Assembly: GCF_014397005.1 (NCBI RefSeq)
Contig: NZ_JACGWS010000010.1
Coordinates: 124,001-188,000, forward strand
Direction: 5' to 3'
Origin: Kordia aestuariivivens
Lineage (GTDB): Bacteria > Bacteroidota > Bacteroidia > Flavobacteriales > Flavobacteriaceae
Length of the DNA stretch: 64,000 bases
Both the position numbers and the translations under genes were made by a program. Positions 9,290-18,251 of the stretch are shown one piece after another (position 1 is the first letter of the stretch; every line of letters starts with the position of its first letter). The notes below the pieces were generated by a model. The model made no database searches. It was not told where the DNA came from and saw only the letters and a program-made list of their open reading frames with translations.

Positions 9290-9303
9290 ACTTGGTGCCA
9301 AGT
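9290..9303. promoter_or_regulatory. Inverted repeat ACTTGG-TG-CCAAGT
   Basis: A 6-bp inverted repeat with two-base spacer, 55 bp before the start of the minus-strand gene at 9235. Possible operator; no binding protein can be named. Confidence 0.35.
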
Positions 9304-9369
9304 TTATAATTTGATACACTCCAAAATTAGAACCTCTTACATTCATATAAAAGATAGCTTCTACGTGAT

Positions 9370-9387
9370 TTAAAACACGTGTTTTAA
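9370..9387. promoter_or_regulatory. 18-bp perfect palindrome TTAAAACACGTGTTTTAA
   Basis: Fully self-complementary, centred on CACGTG, about 80 bp before the 9467 start and within the divergent gap. It has the symmetry expected of a dimeric regulator's operator. The operon's own NarL-type regulator (11657-12307) is one candidate ligand, by inference only. Confidence 0.5.
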
Positions 9388-9466
9388 GATGCTAAATGCG
9401 TAGAAATACATATATATAACTGTCTTTATTACAGTAATTTAGTATTGAAACAAAAAACAATTAATT

Positions 9467-10222
9467 ATGGCTTTAGAACCAATTGAAAATTTCGACGAAA
9501 TAGAAATAGAAGACGCGTCTGATCAAACTGCAGCTTGGCAAGAAAAAAATAGTTTGAAAGCTTTTATATTCCATCAAAATGATATCGACTGTCTATTGGA
9601 TAATGAAGTAGCAATAGCGGTCAGGTTTTACATGGGAATTAGAACATGTGATAGTGATACGGAAAGAACAACGCTTGTTCCCGATATGATGGTTGTTGGT
9701 GCTGATAGTGACGGAAATGATCTTATTGAAGAAGAAGGCGTTAGCGGCATATATAACTTTGCATTGCCGTGCCCAAGAGCGTGCGATCCAGGAAGTGTTT
9801 TATTTCACAAAGAATATGCAAGCACCATTACTTGTGGAGAAACTGAAAAAACAGTTGTGCATTCTACGGATGATACATGTAACATTCTAGCATATTCCAT
9901 TAGTTTAGATACAGCTTTTGTGCGTACCAAACTTTGGCAAGACCAAAATGCATTACGATCTATTCTTATAGGAAAAGAAGACTTATCGGCAATTTTTAAA
10001 GAATATGATGCAACGCTCATACGAATTTATTTTGCGCTAGGTGAAGATGATTTGCATAGAATCATACTTATAGGTGCTGAAGAAGCAACAAATGATCAAG
10101 GAGAAAAGTATTATGCAGATATTCCTCGTGAATATCTATACACAAATGATTTAGCACCATGCACCACGACACACACAAATACATGTGCCAAGGATAGCCC
10201 TTTATGTCACGGATGTAACTAA
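9467..10222 (+). CDS. Duplicated-domain acidic protein, first gene of sensor operon
   Basis: 251 residues, acidic, no signal peptide or membrane segment. Two homologous halves: about residues 22-85 (AAWQEKNSLKAFIFHQNDID, AVRFYMGI, MMVVGADSDGNDL) and 155-220 (KLWQDQNALRSILIGKEDLS, IRIYFALG, IILIGAEEATNDQGEKYY). Nine or so cysteines cluster between the halves (CPRACD, TCGE, TCN) and at the C-terminus (CTTTHTNTCAKDSPLCHGCN), suggesting metal binding. No family recognised. It is 9 bp before a membrane protein and then a histidine kinase and regulator, so a signalling role is plausible. Confidence 0.75.
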   Translation: MALEPIENFDEIEIEDASDQTAAWQEKNSLKAFIFHQNDIDCLLDNEVAIAVRFYMGIRTCDSDTERTTLVPDMMVVGADSDGNDLIEEEGVSGIYNFALPCPRACDPGSVLFHKEYASTITCGETEKTVVHSTDDTCNILAYSISLDTAFVRTKLWQDQNALRSILIGKEDLSAIFKEYDATLIRIYFALGEDDLHRIILIGAEEATNDQGEKYYADIPREYLYTNDLAPCTTTHTNTCAKDSPLCHGCN

Positions 10223-10231
10223 TTATTTTAT

Positions 10232-10873
10232 ATGGCATCAACCGCAAATATTATTAGTGAAATAGCACAATTTTCCATTGTACTACCCATAACGGCATGT
10301 GTGTTTCGATACAAACGCTTTGATAAATTATTTTGGACATTAGGTATTTTACTTGCCTTTGCAGGAATCATCTCATATAGCGCATATCAATTGTATATAA
10401 AAGGAGAAAATAATATGCATTTGCTGCATGTGTATACGGTTGTTGAATATACGTTGTGGAGCCTATTTTACTATCAATTATTTCAAAAAGTATGGGTAAA
10501 ACGATTGCTTATAAGCTTGAATATACTTTTTATACTATTCTCTATTTATAATGTGCTCAATTGGCAACCTTTAGATACATACAATTCGTATGGGCGATCG
10601 TTGGAAGGCATACTATTACTATGTTTTGCGATTGGTTGGTTTTATAAAGTATTTATCAATAGTGCTATAAAACGTTTAGAAACACATCCGATATTTTGGA
10701 TCAATGCAGGTGTGTTGGTTTATTTTTCGGGTGCTTTTTTATTATTCTCTTCCAAAAATTTTATGCAAAAAATTTCCAGAGAAGAATTTATCGCAATTTG
10801 GACATTACATGGAATCTTCCTAATAATTCATTATCTTTTTATCTCAATAGGTATATGGTTGAAAAAGCGATAG
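10232..10873 (+). CDS. Seven-helix-like integral membrane protein
   Basis: 213 residues with about six or seven hydrophobic helices (IAQFSIVLPITACVF, LFWTLGILLAFAGIISY, LLHVYTVVEYTLWSLFYY, LLISLNILFILFSIY, LEGILLLCFAIGWFY, WINAGVLVYFSGAFLLF, HGIFLIIHYLFISIGIW). Proteins of this kind commonly precede histidine kinases in Bacteroidota and may act as the sensing membrane partner. Its 3' end overlaps the kinase start by 19 bp, indicating translational coupling. Ligand unknown. Confidence 0.8.
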   Translation: MASTANIISEIAQFSIVLPITACVFRYKRFDKLFWTLGILLAFAGIISYSAYQLYIKGENNMHLLHVYTVVEYTLWSLFYYQLFQKVWVKRLLISLNILFILFSIYNVLNWQPLDTYNSYGRSLEGILLLCFAIGWFYKVFINSAIKRLETHPIFWINAGVLVYFSGAFLLFSSKNFMQKISREEFIAIWTLHGIFLIIHYLFISIGIWLKKR

Positions 10874-11652
10874 AAACAACATCCGATAGCGGATTAACAG
10901 TTATTTATACAGGTATGTTAGGAATGTTTTTCCTAGCATTTGCCATTGTTGGTTTTGTCATCATCTACAAAAGAAGATTGCTAAAACAACAAATGAAATT
11001 ACAAGAACAGCAAATTCTACATCAGCAACAATTACTAAACACTTCTGTAGAAATTCAAGATGAAGAACGAAAACGCTTTGCCGCTGACTTACATGATGAA
11101 ATTGGTGGCGGAATCTCTACGATTTTATTGAGCGTTTCAAAACTTAAAAAAGAAGCGCTTAAAGACACGAATACAGTTGCACAATCAGAAAAAATTCATC
11201 ATCAACTCAATGATTTACTAAAAAAAGTTCGTGAAATCTCATACAATATCATGCCGCCAACGTTGGAAGACTTTGGACTGAATGAAACAGTAAGCGATCT
11301 ATGTTTTACCATTTCGGAAACGGATATTATTATGGTTGATTATGAGTGGAATGGCGAAGAAAAACGATTGAATTTTTCGCAAGAATTAATAGTATATCGC
11401 ATTATAAAAGAAATTTTGGTAAATGTTGTGAAACATGCAGAAGCAACGAAAGTTGTGATTACAATTGATAATACTGCGGAATCTTTCAAGCTTTTAATAC
11501 AGGATAACGGCAAAGGATTTGACACTGAAACCACAAAAAAAGGCGCAGGATTGCGAAACATAAAAGATCGGGCATTAATAATTGGTGCCGAATTGATCAT
11601 TTCATCAAAAATAAATTCAGGAACAACCGCACGTTTACATTTAAACAAATAA
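10855..11652 (+). CDS. Membrane histidine kinase, HisKA_3 (NarX/DegS) type
   Basis: 265 residues from the ATG at 10855 (MVEKAIETTSDSG). The open frame extends further upstream inside the preceding gene, but that part is out-of-frame noise. One membrane segment (about 13-38), a Gln-rich coiled linker, the phosphoacceptor H80 in RFAADLHDEIGGGIST, and an HATPase domain with N box (EILVNVVKHAEAT), G1 (QDNGKGFD) and G2 (GAGLRNIKDRA). No periplasmic sensor domain is present, which fits a sensing partner encoded next door. Pairs with the regulator 4 bp downstream. Confidence 0.93.
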   Translation: MVEKAIETTSDSGLTVIYTGMLGMFFLAFAIVGFVIIYKRRLLKQQMKLQEQQILHQQQLLNTSVEIQDEERKRFAADLHDEIGGGISTILLSVSKLKKEALKDTNTVAQSEKIHHQLNDLLKKVREISYNIMPPTLEDFGLNETVSDLCFTISETDIIMVDYEWNGEEKRLNFSQELIVYRIIKEILVNVVKHAEATKVVITIDNTAESFKLLIQDNGKGFDTETTKKGAGLRNIKDRALIIGAELIISSKINSGTTARLHLNK

Positions 11653-11656
11653 AAAC

Positions 11657-12307
11657 ATGATACACATAGCGTTAGTAGACGATCATTTGCTATTCAGAGA
11701 AGGCATCAAAGCGATTTTTCAAGAAGAAAAAAATATGGAAATCAGCTTGGAAGCTTCTGATGGAAACGAATTTCTAAATTCATTACGAAGTGCTGTGGTC
11801 AAGCCAAATGTGGTATTACTAGACATTCGGATGCCAAATTTGGATGGTTACGCTACTGCGGAACTATTACTAACGGAATATCCCGATATGAAAATTATTG
11901 TGCTGACGATGCATGAAGAAGAACGCCATATCATCCGAATGATAGAATTGGGCGTAAATGGTTATCTCATGAAAAATGCAAGCCCTGATGAGGTGCTGGA
12001 AAGTATTGATTGTGTTATGGAACACGATTATTATTTCAACAATAAAATTACCAATATCATGCGTAAAGTGATGATGTACAAAGGAAAACGAACTGCCGAT
12101 AACAGCATGTACGAGCTGACGGAACGCGAAATAGAAGTCTTAGAATTAATCTGTAAAGAATTCACTGCCAAAGAAATAGGAGAGAAGTTGTTCATCAGTT
12201 TTCGTACGGTAGAAGGTCATCGCAAAAAATTGCTTTCCAAACTAAACGTTCGTAACACAGCCGGATTGGTGGTCTTAGCTTTAAAAAATGAAATTGTTCA
12301 GATCTAA
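11657..12307 (+). CDS. NarL/FixJ-family response regulator
   Basis: 216 residues. Receiver domain at 1-120 with acidic pocket D8-D9, phosphoacceptor D56 (VVLLDIRMPN), Thr and Lys switch residues (VLTMHE, YLMKNA). C-terminal LuxR-type helix-turn-helix LTEREIEVLELICKEFTA, RTVEGHRKKLLSKLNV. Directly follows its kinase with a 4-bp gap, so it is the cognate partner. It may bind the palindrome at 9370, by inference. Confidence 0.95.
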   Translation: MIHIALVDDHLLFREGIKAIFQEEKNMEISLEASDGNEFLNSLRSAVVKPNVVLLDIRMPNLDGYATAELLLTEYPDMKIIVLTMHEEERHIIRMIELGVNGYLMKNASPDEVLESIDCVMEHDYYFNNKITNIMRKVMMYKGKRTADNSMYELTEREIEVLELICKEFTAKEIGEKLFISFRTVEGHRKKLLSKLNVRNTAGLVVLALKNEIVQI

Positions 12308-12440
12308 AATTTTAAATGCTGAATGTTAAATTTTGAATTAAAAAGTAATTTCACCTAACACCTAAACAGCAAATTAAAATAAGCAAAATCTTTTCAGTAT
12401 CTTGAGCAACTATTAAAAAGGTATTTTTTAAATTTTTGCT

Positions 12441-15400
12441 ATGAAAAAAATCCAATTCCTATTGCTATTCCTAATAGCAACGGTTGTGTATTCGCAATCA
12501 CCAACGTCAAATAATTCTAGTCAACTCTACAAAGATGCGCCAACGTGGGCAAAACTCATGTATAGCGAAAATCCAAACGTAAATACAATTGATGATTTAT
12601 ACGCTACATATTTTAAAACACATTCGTTTGAAAAATCATATCATACACAATATTACAAAAGATGGCGACGCGCAATCAATCCGTTTCTAAATGGTGAAGG
12701 ATATTACGATCACACAAAAAAATTACAACTCAAAGCTGCAATTTCACGATTGCAAACGGTACAAAATAATCATCAAGAAATGGGGAATTGGTCTCCAATT
12801 GGACCTTTTGAAAGTTACAAAGAAGGCGGAACAGTCTTAAGTGGCGCGCAAACTAATGTATACAGCATCAGTAAATGTTTAGCTGTTCCTGATGTATTGT
12901 ATTGCGGAACCGAATCGGGCGAAGTCTACAAAACCAGTAATGGAGGTGATACTTGGACAAACGCATCTAAAACGTTAGTGACCACATTAGCACCACAAGC
13001 AGTTATAGCAAATGCAGGAATCAGCGCAATTGCTGTACATCCTGTAAATCCAGATATCGTTTACGCAGGTTCAGGAAGTGAAGTATTCAAAACTACCGAT
13101 GGCGGAATTTCTTGGACAACCGTTTTTGACAGTAACATACCACTTTTCGGATACATTGAAAACCCTGCAGAAATCAATATCAATCTAAGCAATCCAGAAA
13201 TTATTTTACTCGCAGGAAAAGCAGGAATGCATAGAACTACAAATGGCGGAACTTCATGGACGCAAGTACTAGCCAACGAATGTTTTGACATCAAAGCACA
13301 ACCTGGAAATCCAAATACATTGTATACGGTAAGACGCAATACGGCAACAAATACGCATCAATTTCTAAAATCTACCAATGCTGGTATCACTTGGATTGTA
13401 CAAACGAACGGTTGGTATACTTCAACAGATGCAAACAGGTCTGTTGTTGGCGCAAGAATCGCGGTAAGTGATGCAAATGCTTCAAAAGTATATGCTTTTC
13501 TAATTGGTGATTCTAAAGCTGGTGACAATGGATTTATTGGCGTGTATAGAAGTGATGATGCGGGAGTTTCATGGACAAATCCTATGGGATATGATGGCGC
13601 GCCATACACTGCTACACATCCAAACTTATTAAATTCAGATACTTCTGTAACTGGGTTCAATCAAGGGTTTTACAACTGTGCCATTATGGGTTCAAATTCT
13701 AGTGCGGATGAAATTTTGGTGGGCGGAATTGGAATGTGGAAATCTACCGACGGCGGACAAACATTTACCTGTATTTACAACTATGGTTGCGGAAGTTACG
13801 AGCCAATGCACGTAGATATGCAAGACTTTAGAGCGTACGGAAACGAATATTGGGCAACAACAGATGGCGGAATCTTTAAATCGAATGATTTATTTGATTC
13901 GCAGCCCGAATTTAAAATGAATGGTGTGCACGGAACCGATTTCTGGGGATTTGGCTCTGGCTGGAATCAAGATTTATTAGTCGGCGGAACTTTTCACAAT
14001 GGCGTTGATGTCTACGCAGAAGGATTTCCTGCTGGGGTTTTCTTAGATTTAGGCGGCGGAGAACCTGCTTCTGGATATGTAAATCCAGGATCATCACGAA
14101 TTTATTCAACAAACATTGGAAGTAAAATAATTCCAAATACACTTAGTGGAGCAGTTTTGAATGCTTCTATGGGATTAGCGCCTACGGAAGAACCTTGGTT
14201 TGCACAATCGTCCGAAATGGAATTTCATCCAAGTTGTTACAATCATGTATACTTAGGGAATTCAAATCAATTATATAAGAGTGTTGATGGCGGCGCAAAT
14301 TATGAAGCTATATATACAGCAGCAGCGAACAGTACTGTTTTAGGTATTGAAATTTCTCGTAGAAATACAAATACGATGTTTATTGTGGTTCGACCAAATT
14401 CGGGAAATGCTTTTCTAGTAAAAACTACGGATAGTTGGGCAACGAATACAACCATCACACTTCCAAATGTAAACACAACACTTGCATTGATAAGTTTGGA
14501 TCCAGAAAATGATCAAACAATATGGTTAGCGTTTCCACGTGGAGACAATGGAAACAAAATATTCAAAAGTATCAATGGTGGTGTTTCTTGGACAAATGAA
14601 ACTTCTAGCGAATTAGACGGACAAAACATTCAGGTAATGACCACTATTGGTGGAACAAATGGTGGTGTGTATCTTGGTACAAGCATGACTGTTTATTATA
14701 AAAATAATACAATGCCAGCGTGGGCGATAGACAATAGCAATTTGCCACTTACGGTTGGCGCTAATGATTTGCGACCATTTTACAGAGATGGAAAAATACG
14801 TTTGGCGAGTTATGGAAAAGGAATCTGGGAAAGTAACTTATATGAAGCACCAACACGTCCTGTAGCTAATATTATGGTTGACAAACTAACGGCTACTTGT
14901 GCAGGTGATATTTTCTTTTTTGATGATTATTCAATGTTAAATCATACCTCCGCAACGTGGGCTTGGACATTTGAAAATGCTAATATCGCGACTTCTTCCA
15001 TGAGAAATCCACAAGTAAGTTTTAATTCAGCAGGAACTCATTTAGTGACTTTAACAGTTACGAATGCAGCAGGAGTTTCTGATAGTGATTCAATTACAAT
15101 AGCTATTGAAACACTCACAAATACTGAGTTGGATGAAGATTTTGAAGTAGCTTTTGTACCCGATGGTTGGTCGCGAGAATCAAGTGGAAATCTTTCTTGG
15201 ACGTATCAAAATACCGTTGGAGGTTTTGGTCTAAGTACCAACTCCATGTTTGTAAACAACTTTACCATTTCGCAAGTTGGAGATTATTGTGACATTATTG
15301 CGCCATTAAACATGACAAACACCAATGCTGGTGATGCTGTATTAACTTTTGATGTAGCGTATGCATTATACTCAGCAGCCTATGCAGATGGATTAGAAGT

Positions 15401-15902
15401 GCAGATTTCTGCTGATTGCGGCGCAACATGGACTTCTGTGTACAATAAAGTGGGAAGTGTGCTAGCAACGGCTCCAAATACGACGGCGCAGTTTGTACCA
15501 ACTGCAGCGCAATGGCGACAAGAAACGGTTGATCTTTCTGCATATATCGGAAATGAAAATGTGCAAGTGAAATTTAGAAACATCAATGCGTACGGACAAG
15601 CATTATATATTGATAATATCAATCTGGGAAGTACACTTAGTATTGAAGAAGTTACGTCTGACGTGCTAACTTTCTATCCAAATCCAGTTGAAAGTAGTGG
15701 AAATGTATTTGTGAGAAGCAGAAACAATACGGATATAAAACTCTCTTTGTACAATCTTCAAGGGAAACACATTGGAACAATTTTTACGCAAACCAACAAA
15801 GCCATTTCAATAAAACAATGGAATTTAAGCACAGGCGCGTATCTATACAATATCAAATCAGATAATAAAATAAAGAAAGGAAAGCTGATTATTTATAAGT
15901 AA
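12441..15902 (+). CDS. Secreted T9SS protein with BNR/sortilin-like repeats and PKD domain
   Basis: 1153 residues. Signal peptide MKKIQFLLLFLIATVVYSQS. Residues about 110-810 carry repeated BNR/Asp-box motifs (TSNGGDTWT, TTDGGISWT, TTNGGTSWT, SDDAGVSWT, SINGGVSWT), forming a beta-propeller of the sortilin/VPS10 kind. A PKD domain follows (about 815-890), then a MAM/jelly-roll-like region with two cysteines, and a type IX C-terminal sorting domain (LTFYPNPVESSGNVFV, SLYNLQGKHI, LSTGAYLYNI, GKLIIYK). It would be secreted through the outer membrane by T9SS and attached to the surface. Substrate unknown; proteolytic or glycan-binding roles are both seen in the family. Confidence 0.9.
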   Translation: MKKIQFLLLFLIATVVYSQSPTSNNSSQLYKDAPTWAKLMYSENPNVNTIDDLYATYFKTHSFEKSYHTQYYKRWRRAINPFLNGEGYYDHTKKLQLKAAISRLQTVQNNHQEMGNWSPIGPFESYKEGGTVLSGAQTNVYSISKCLAVPDVLYCGTESGEVYKTSNGGDTWTNASKTLVTTLAPQAVIANAGISAIAVHPVNPDIVYAGSGSEVFKTTDGGISWTTVFDSNIPLFGYIENPAEININLSNPEIILLAGKAGMHRTTNGGTSWTQVLANECFDIKAQPGNPNTLYTVRRNTATNTHQFLKSTNAGITWIVQTNGWYTSTDANRSVVGARIAVSDANASKVYAFLIGDSKAGDNGFIGVYRSDDAGVSWTNPMGYDGAPYTATHPNLLNSDTSVTGFNQGFYNCAIMGSNSSADEILVGGIGMWKSTDGGQTFTCIYNYGCGSYEPMHVDMQDFRAYGNEYWATTDGGIFKSNDLFDSQPEFKMNGVHGTDFWGFGSGWNQDLLVGGTFHNGVDVYAEGFPAGVFLDLGGGEPASGYVNPGSSRIYSTNIGSKIIPNTLSGAVLNASMGLAPTEEPWFAQSSEMEFHPSCYNHVYLGNSNQLYKSVDGGANYEAIYTAAANSTVLGIEISRRNTNTMFIVVRPNSGNAFLVKTTDSWATNTTITLPNVNTTLALISLDPENDQTIWLAFPRGDNGNKIFKSINGGVSWTNETSSELDGQNIQVMTTIGGTNGGVYLGTSMTVYYKNNTMPAWAIDNSNLPLTVGANDLRPFYRDGKIRLASYGKGIWESNLYEAPTRPVANIMVDKLTATCAGDIFFFDDYSMLNHTSATWAWTFENANIATSSMRNPQVSFNSAGTHLVTLTVTNAAGVSDSDSITIAIETLTNTELDEDFEVAFVPDGWSRESSGNLSWTYQNTVGGFGLSTNSMFVNNFTISQVGDYCDIIAPLNMTNTNAGDAVLTFDVAYALYSAAYADGLEVQISADCGATWTSVYNKVGSVLATAPNTTAQFVPTAAQWRQETVDLSAYIGNENVQVKFRNINAYGQALYIDNINLGSTLSIEEVTSDVLTFYPNPVESSGNVFVRSRNNTDIKLSLYNLQGKHIGTIFTQTNKAISIKQWNLSTGAYLYNIKSDNKIKKGKLIIYK

Positions 15903-15998
15903 GCCTCAGTTTTCAGTTGACAGTTGACAGTTTCGTTTGTTTGTTGAATTTTGTTTAAAGTCAAATAAATAAGATTTATAGTATAAAAAATTAATTTA

Positions 15999-16039
15999 AC
16001 TCAAAACTCAAAACTCAAAACTCAAAACTCAAAACTCAC
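15999..16039. repeat. Tandem 7-mer ACTCAAA, five to six copies
   Basis: Perfect head-to-tail copies of ACTCAAA just after the T9SS gene, followed by degraded copies and a short REP-like remnant (TGAGCAAAGTCGAAGT). It resembles a slippage-generated microsatellite in the 3' flanks of two convergent genes. Confidence 0.85.
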
Positions 16040-16092
16040 AACTTTCACACTGAGCAAAGTCGAAGTGCACAACTCACACACAGAACAAAGTA

Positions 16093-17157
16093 CTATTTCA
16101 CCATAATCTCAACTTCAAAAAGCTTGTCCCAATACTTTCCTGTGACAAAATAGGTGTTGGTTTTTGCATTGTAAGCGATTCCGTTAAAGACATCAATATT
16201 AGGATGATTTGTCACTTTTTCTTTCAAGCCTCTAAAATCAATAATACCTTCTAGCGCGCCATTTATTGGGTTGATAATCATCATGCTTGGTTTTTGGTAA
16301 CTATTGGCAAAAATCTTTCCGTCAATGTATTCCAATTCATTGGCTTTAATATAGGTGCGTTTATTGTCACACACTTGAATTGCGTATTGTTCTTTTAAGG
16401 TTGCTGGATCTAAAATCCAAATTTTCTCAGTTCCGTCACTTTTAAATAACTTTTCGCCGTCAGTACACAATCCCCAACCTTCTTTACTATTTTGATAGGT
16501 AAATGTGTCCAAACGCTCTAAATTATCAGGATTGAAGATAAACCCAGTATTTGATCGCCAAGTAAGCATATATAATTTGTCATTCAACACCGTAATTCCT
16601 TCTCCAAAATATCGGTTATCCAAATCAATTTTTTGATATACTTTTCCAGTCTTATAATCTACTTTACGTAAAGACGATTCGCCACGCTGTCCGGTACTTT
16701 CAAATAAAGTATCTCTATAAAATTCCAAACCTTGTGTATAGGCTTTTACATCATGTGGAAATGTATTTACAATTTTATAGGTATACACTTTAGGAGCTGT
16801 ATTTGATAAAATAGTCAATTGATCACGTACGCTTTTCGTTTTTCCATCATCGTATGAAACGACTGCTTTCAAAAAATGCTTTCCTAAAAGTGTATTTTCA
16901 GGAATTATAGTTTCCAATTCCAACGGATTTGTACTTGTATTTGTCAATTCTTGATCGTTTATAGAATAGGTAATACTCGCGATTGTTAGGTTTTCTTTGT
17001 TGGAAACCTTCGCTTTTAATGCAGTATTTAGTGGGAATTTCCCCGTTTCTCCTTCAATTTTTAAAGAAAAAGGAGGAGGAGTTGGTTTTTTTTCGCCACC
17101 ACAGGCAAAAATAATCAAGCTTAAAAATGTGATTATGAATATATTATATAATTTCAT
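16093..17157 (-). CDS. Glutaminyl-peptide cyclotransferase, lipoprotein
   Basis: Converts N-terminal glutamine of peptides to pyroglutamate, outside the cytoplasm. 354 residues with a lipoprotein signal ending in IIFACGG (Cys near 19). Residues about 25-115 form an Ig-like accessory domain; from about 125 comes the five-bladed beta-propeller of the glutamine cyclotransferase family: FPHDVKAYTQGLEF, ESTGQRGESSLRKVD, YFGEGITVLNDKLYMLTW, WGLCTDGEKLFKSDGTEKI, ANELEYIDGKIFANSY, NGIAYNAKTNTYFVTGKYW. Catalytic Glu and Lys lie in these blades. Many T9SS proteins begin with Gln after signal cleavage, so such enzymes may modify them. Confidence 0.93.
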   Translation of the reverse strand: MKLYNIFIITFLSLIIFACGGEKKPTPPPFSLKIEGETGKFPLNTALKAKVSNKENLTIASITYSINDQELTNTSTNPLELETIIPENTLLGKHFLKAVVSYDDGKTKSVRDQLTILSNTAPKVYTYKIVNTFPHDVKAYTQGLEFYRDTLFESTGQRGESSLRKVDYKTGKVYQKIDLDNRYFGEGITVLNDKLYMLTWRSNTGFIFNPDNLERLDTFTYQNSKEGWGLCTDGEKLFKSDGTEKIWILDPATLKEQYAIQVCDNKRTYIKANELEYIDGKIFANSYQKPSMMIINPINGALEGIIDFRGLKEKVTNHPNIDVFNGIAYNAKTNTYFVTGKYWDKLFEVEIMVK

Positions 17158-17210
17158 TGGAATACTTTATTTCTGGCAAGTTAATTCATTAAAATCAGTT
17201 TAAAAAATCA

Positions 17211-17240
17211 TTGCTAAAATGTAAAAACATATTATCTTTG
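17211..17240 (+). promoter_or_regulatory. Bacteroidota promoter of the SRP RNA
   Basis: TTG at 17211-17213, 19-bp spacer and TATCTTTG at 17233-17240, matching TTG-N19-TAnnTTTG. The predicted start falls at about 17245, the first base of the RNA. Confidence 0.85.
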
Positions 17241-17244
17241 CATC

Positions 17245-17337
17245 GGCAAGTCCTACACAACCAGCTCCTGTTGAATCCTCCAGGGCGGGAACGCAGCAAA
17301 GGTAAATGGTTGAGCGGTGTGATGTAGGTAGCTTGCC
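17245..17337 (+). ncRNA. ffs: Signal recognition particle RNA, small bacterial type
   Basis: About 93 nt, closed by GGCAAG (17245) and CTTGCC (17337). The apical SRP domain is clear: CTCCAGGGCGGGAACGCAGC with GGAA tetraloop and symmetric loop, and AGCAAAGGTA. It binds Ffh to target membrane and secreted proteins. A T-run follows the closing stem and serves as terminator. Confidence 0.96.
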
Positions 17338-17417
17338 ATTTTTTATTCTCCAAAGTCAAGGCTTAATTTCTCCTTTTTTTTAAGCATATTTGTAAAAAAT
17401 AATCAAAACATATCGTA

Positions 17418-18224
17418 ATGTCTAAAGTTGTATTAATTACTGGTGGTTCATCGGGAATTGGAAAATCTATTGGAATTTTGCTAGCTGAAAAAGGCTATAC
17501 TGTTTACGGAACCAGCAGAAACCCTGATAAATTCAAAGATTTTACAGCGTTTAAATTGATTGCATTGGATGTACGGGATACAGAAACGATTCAAAAAGCA
17601 GTAGCTACTATTATAGCAGCAGAAGGACGTTTGGATGTTTTGATTAATAATGCAGGTGTCGGAATCACGGGTCCGATTGAAGAAACTCCTGATGAAGAAA
17701 TCCACAAAGCATTTCAAACCAATTTATACGGTCCAATTTCAGTGATGAAAGCGGTGTTGCCACAAATGCGTGCGCAAAAAAGCGGATTGATTATCAATGT
17801 GACTTCTATTGCAGGTTATATGGGATTGCCGTATCGCGGAATTTACTCCGCAAGTAAAGGCGCGTTGGAATTGGTTACCGAAGCCATGCGCATGGAAACT
17901 AAAATGTTTGGAGTTGAAATTGCAAATGTGGCTCCAGGTGATTTTGCGACCAATATTGCAGCAGGACGTTATCATACGCCTGTTTTTGAAAACTCTCCAT
18001 ACAAAGAAGTCTACGGAAATATGTTGGAAGAAGTAGATGCACATGTGGATAGCGGATCTGATCCGCAACTAATGGCGAATGCGGTGTTGAAAATTATTCA
18101 AACGAAGAAGCCAAAAATTCACTACAAAGTGGGCGCGTTTATGCAGAAATTTTCTATTGTGTTGAAACGCATCCTACCAGATAAAGTATATGAAAAAATG
18201 CTCATGAATCATTATAAGTTGTAA
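17418..18224 (+). CDS. SDR family oxidoreductase
   Basis: Short-chain dehydrogenase/reductase, 268 residues, cytoplasmic, NAD(P)H-dependent. The N-terminus VVLITGGSSGIGKSIG is the TGxxxGIG cofactor loop, followed by DVRD, NNAGVG and the catalytic Ser (VTSIAG), Tyr143 and Lys147 in YSASK. The C-terminal extension (IIQTKKPKIHYKVGAFMQ) fits the classical SDR group that includes retinol/ketoacyl-type enzymes of Bacteroidota. Substrate cannot be read from sequence. Monocistronic or followed 27 bp later by the DinB-like gene. Confidence 0.93.
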   Translation: MSKVVLITGGSSGIGKSIGILLAEKGYTVYGTSRNPDKFKDFTAFKLIALDVRDTETIQKAVATIIAAEGRLDVLINNAGVGITGPIEETPDEEIHKAFQTNLYGPISVMKAVLPQMRAQKSGLIINVTSIAGYMGLPYRGIYSASKGALELVTEAMRMETKMFGVEIANVAPGDFATNIAAGRYHTPVFENSPYKEVYGNMLEEVDAHVDSGSDPQLMANAVLKIIQTKKPKIHYKVGAFMQKFSIVLKRILPDKVYEKMLMNHYKL

Positions 18225-18251
18225 AACATTTAATTTTAAATCATTCAAGAA

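Noticed and set aside
10696-10854. Longer N-terminus for the histidine kinase
   Set aside because: This part lies inside the upstream membrane protein gene in another frame and encodes Cys/Phe-rich noise; the ATG at 10855 gives the TM helix directly.
15999-16039. Tandem 7-mers considered as a CRISPR-like array
   Set aside because: Units are 7 bp without spacers; this is a simple microsatellite.
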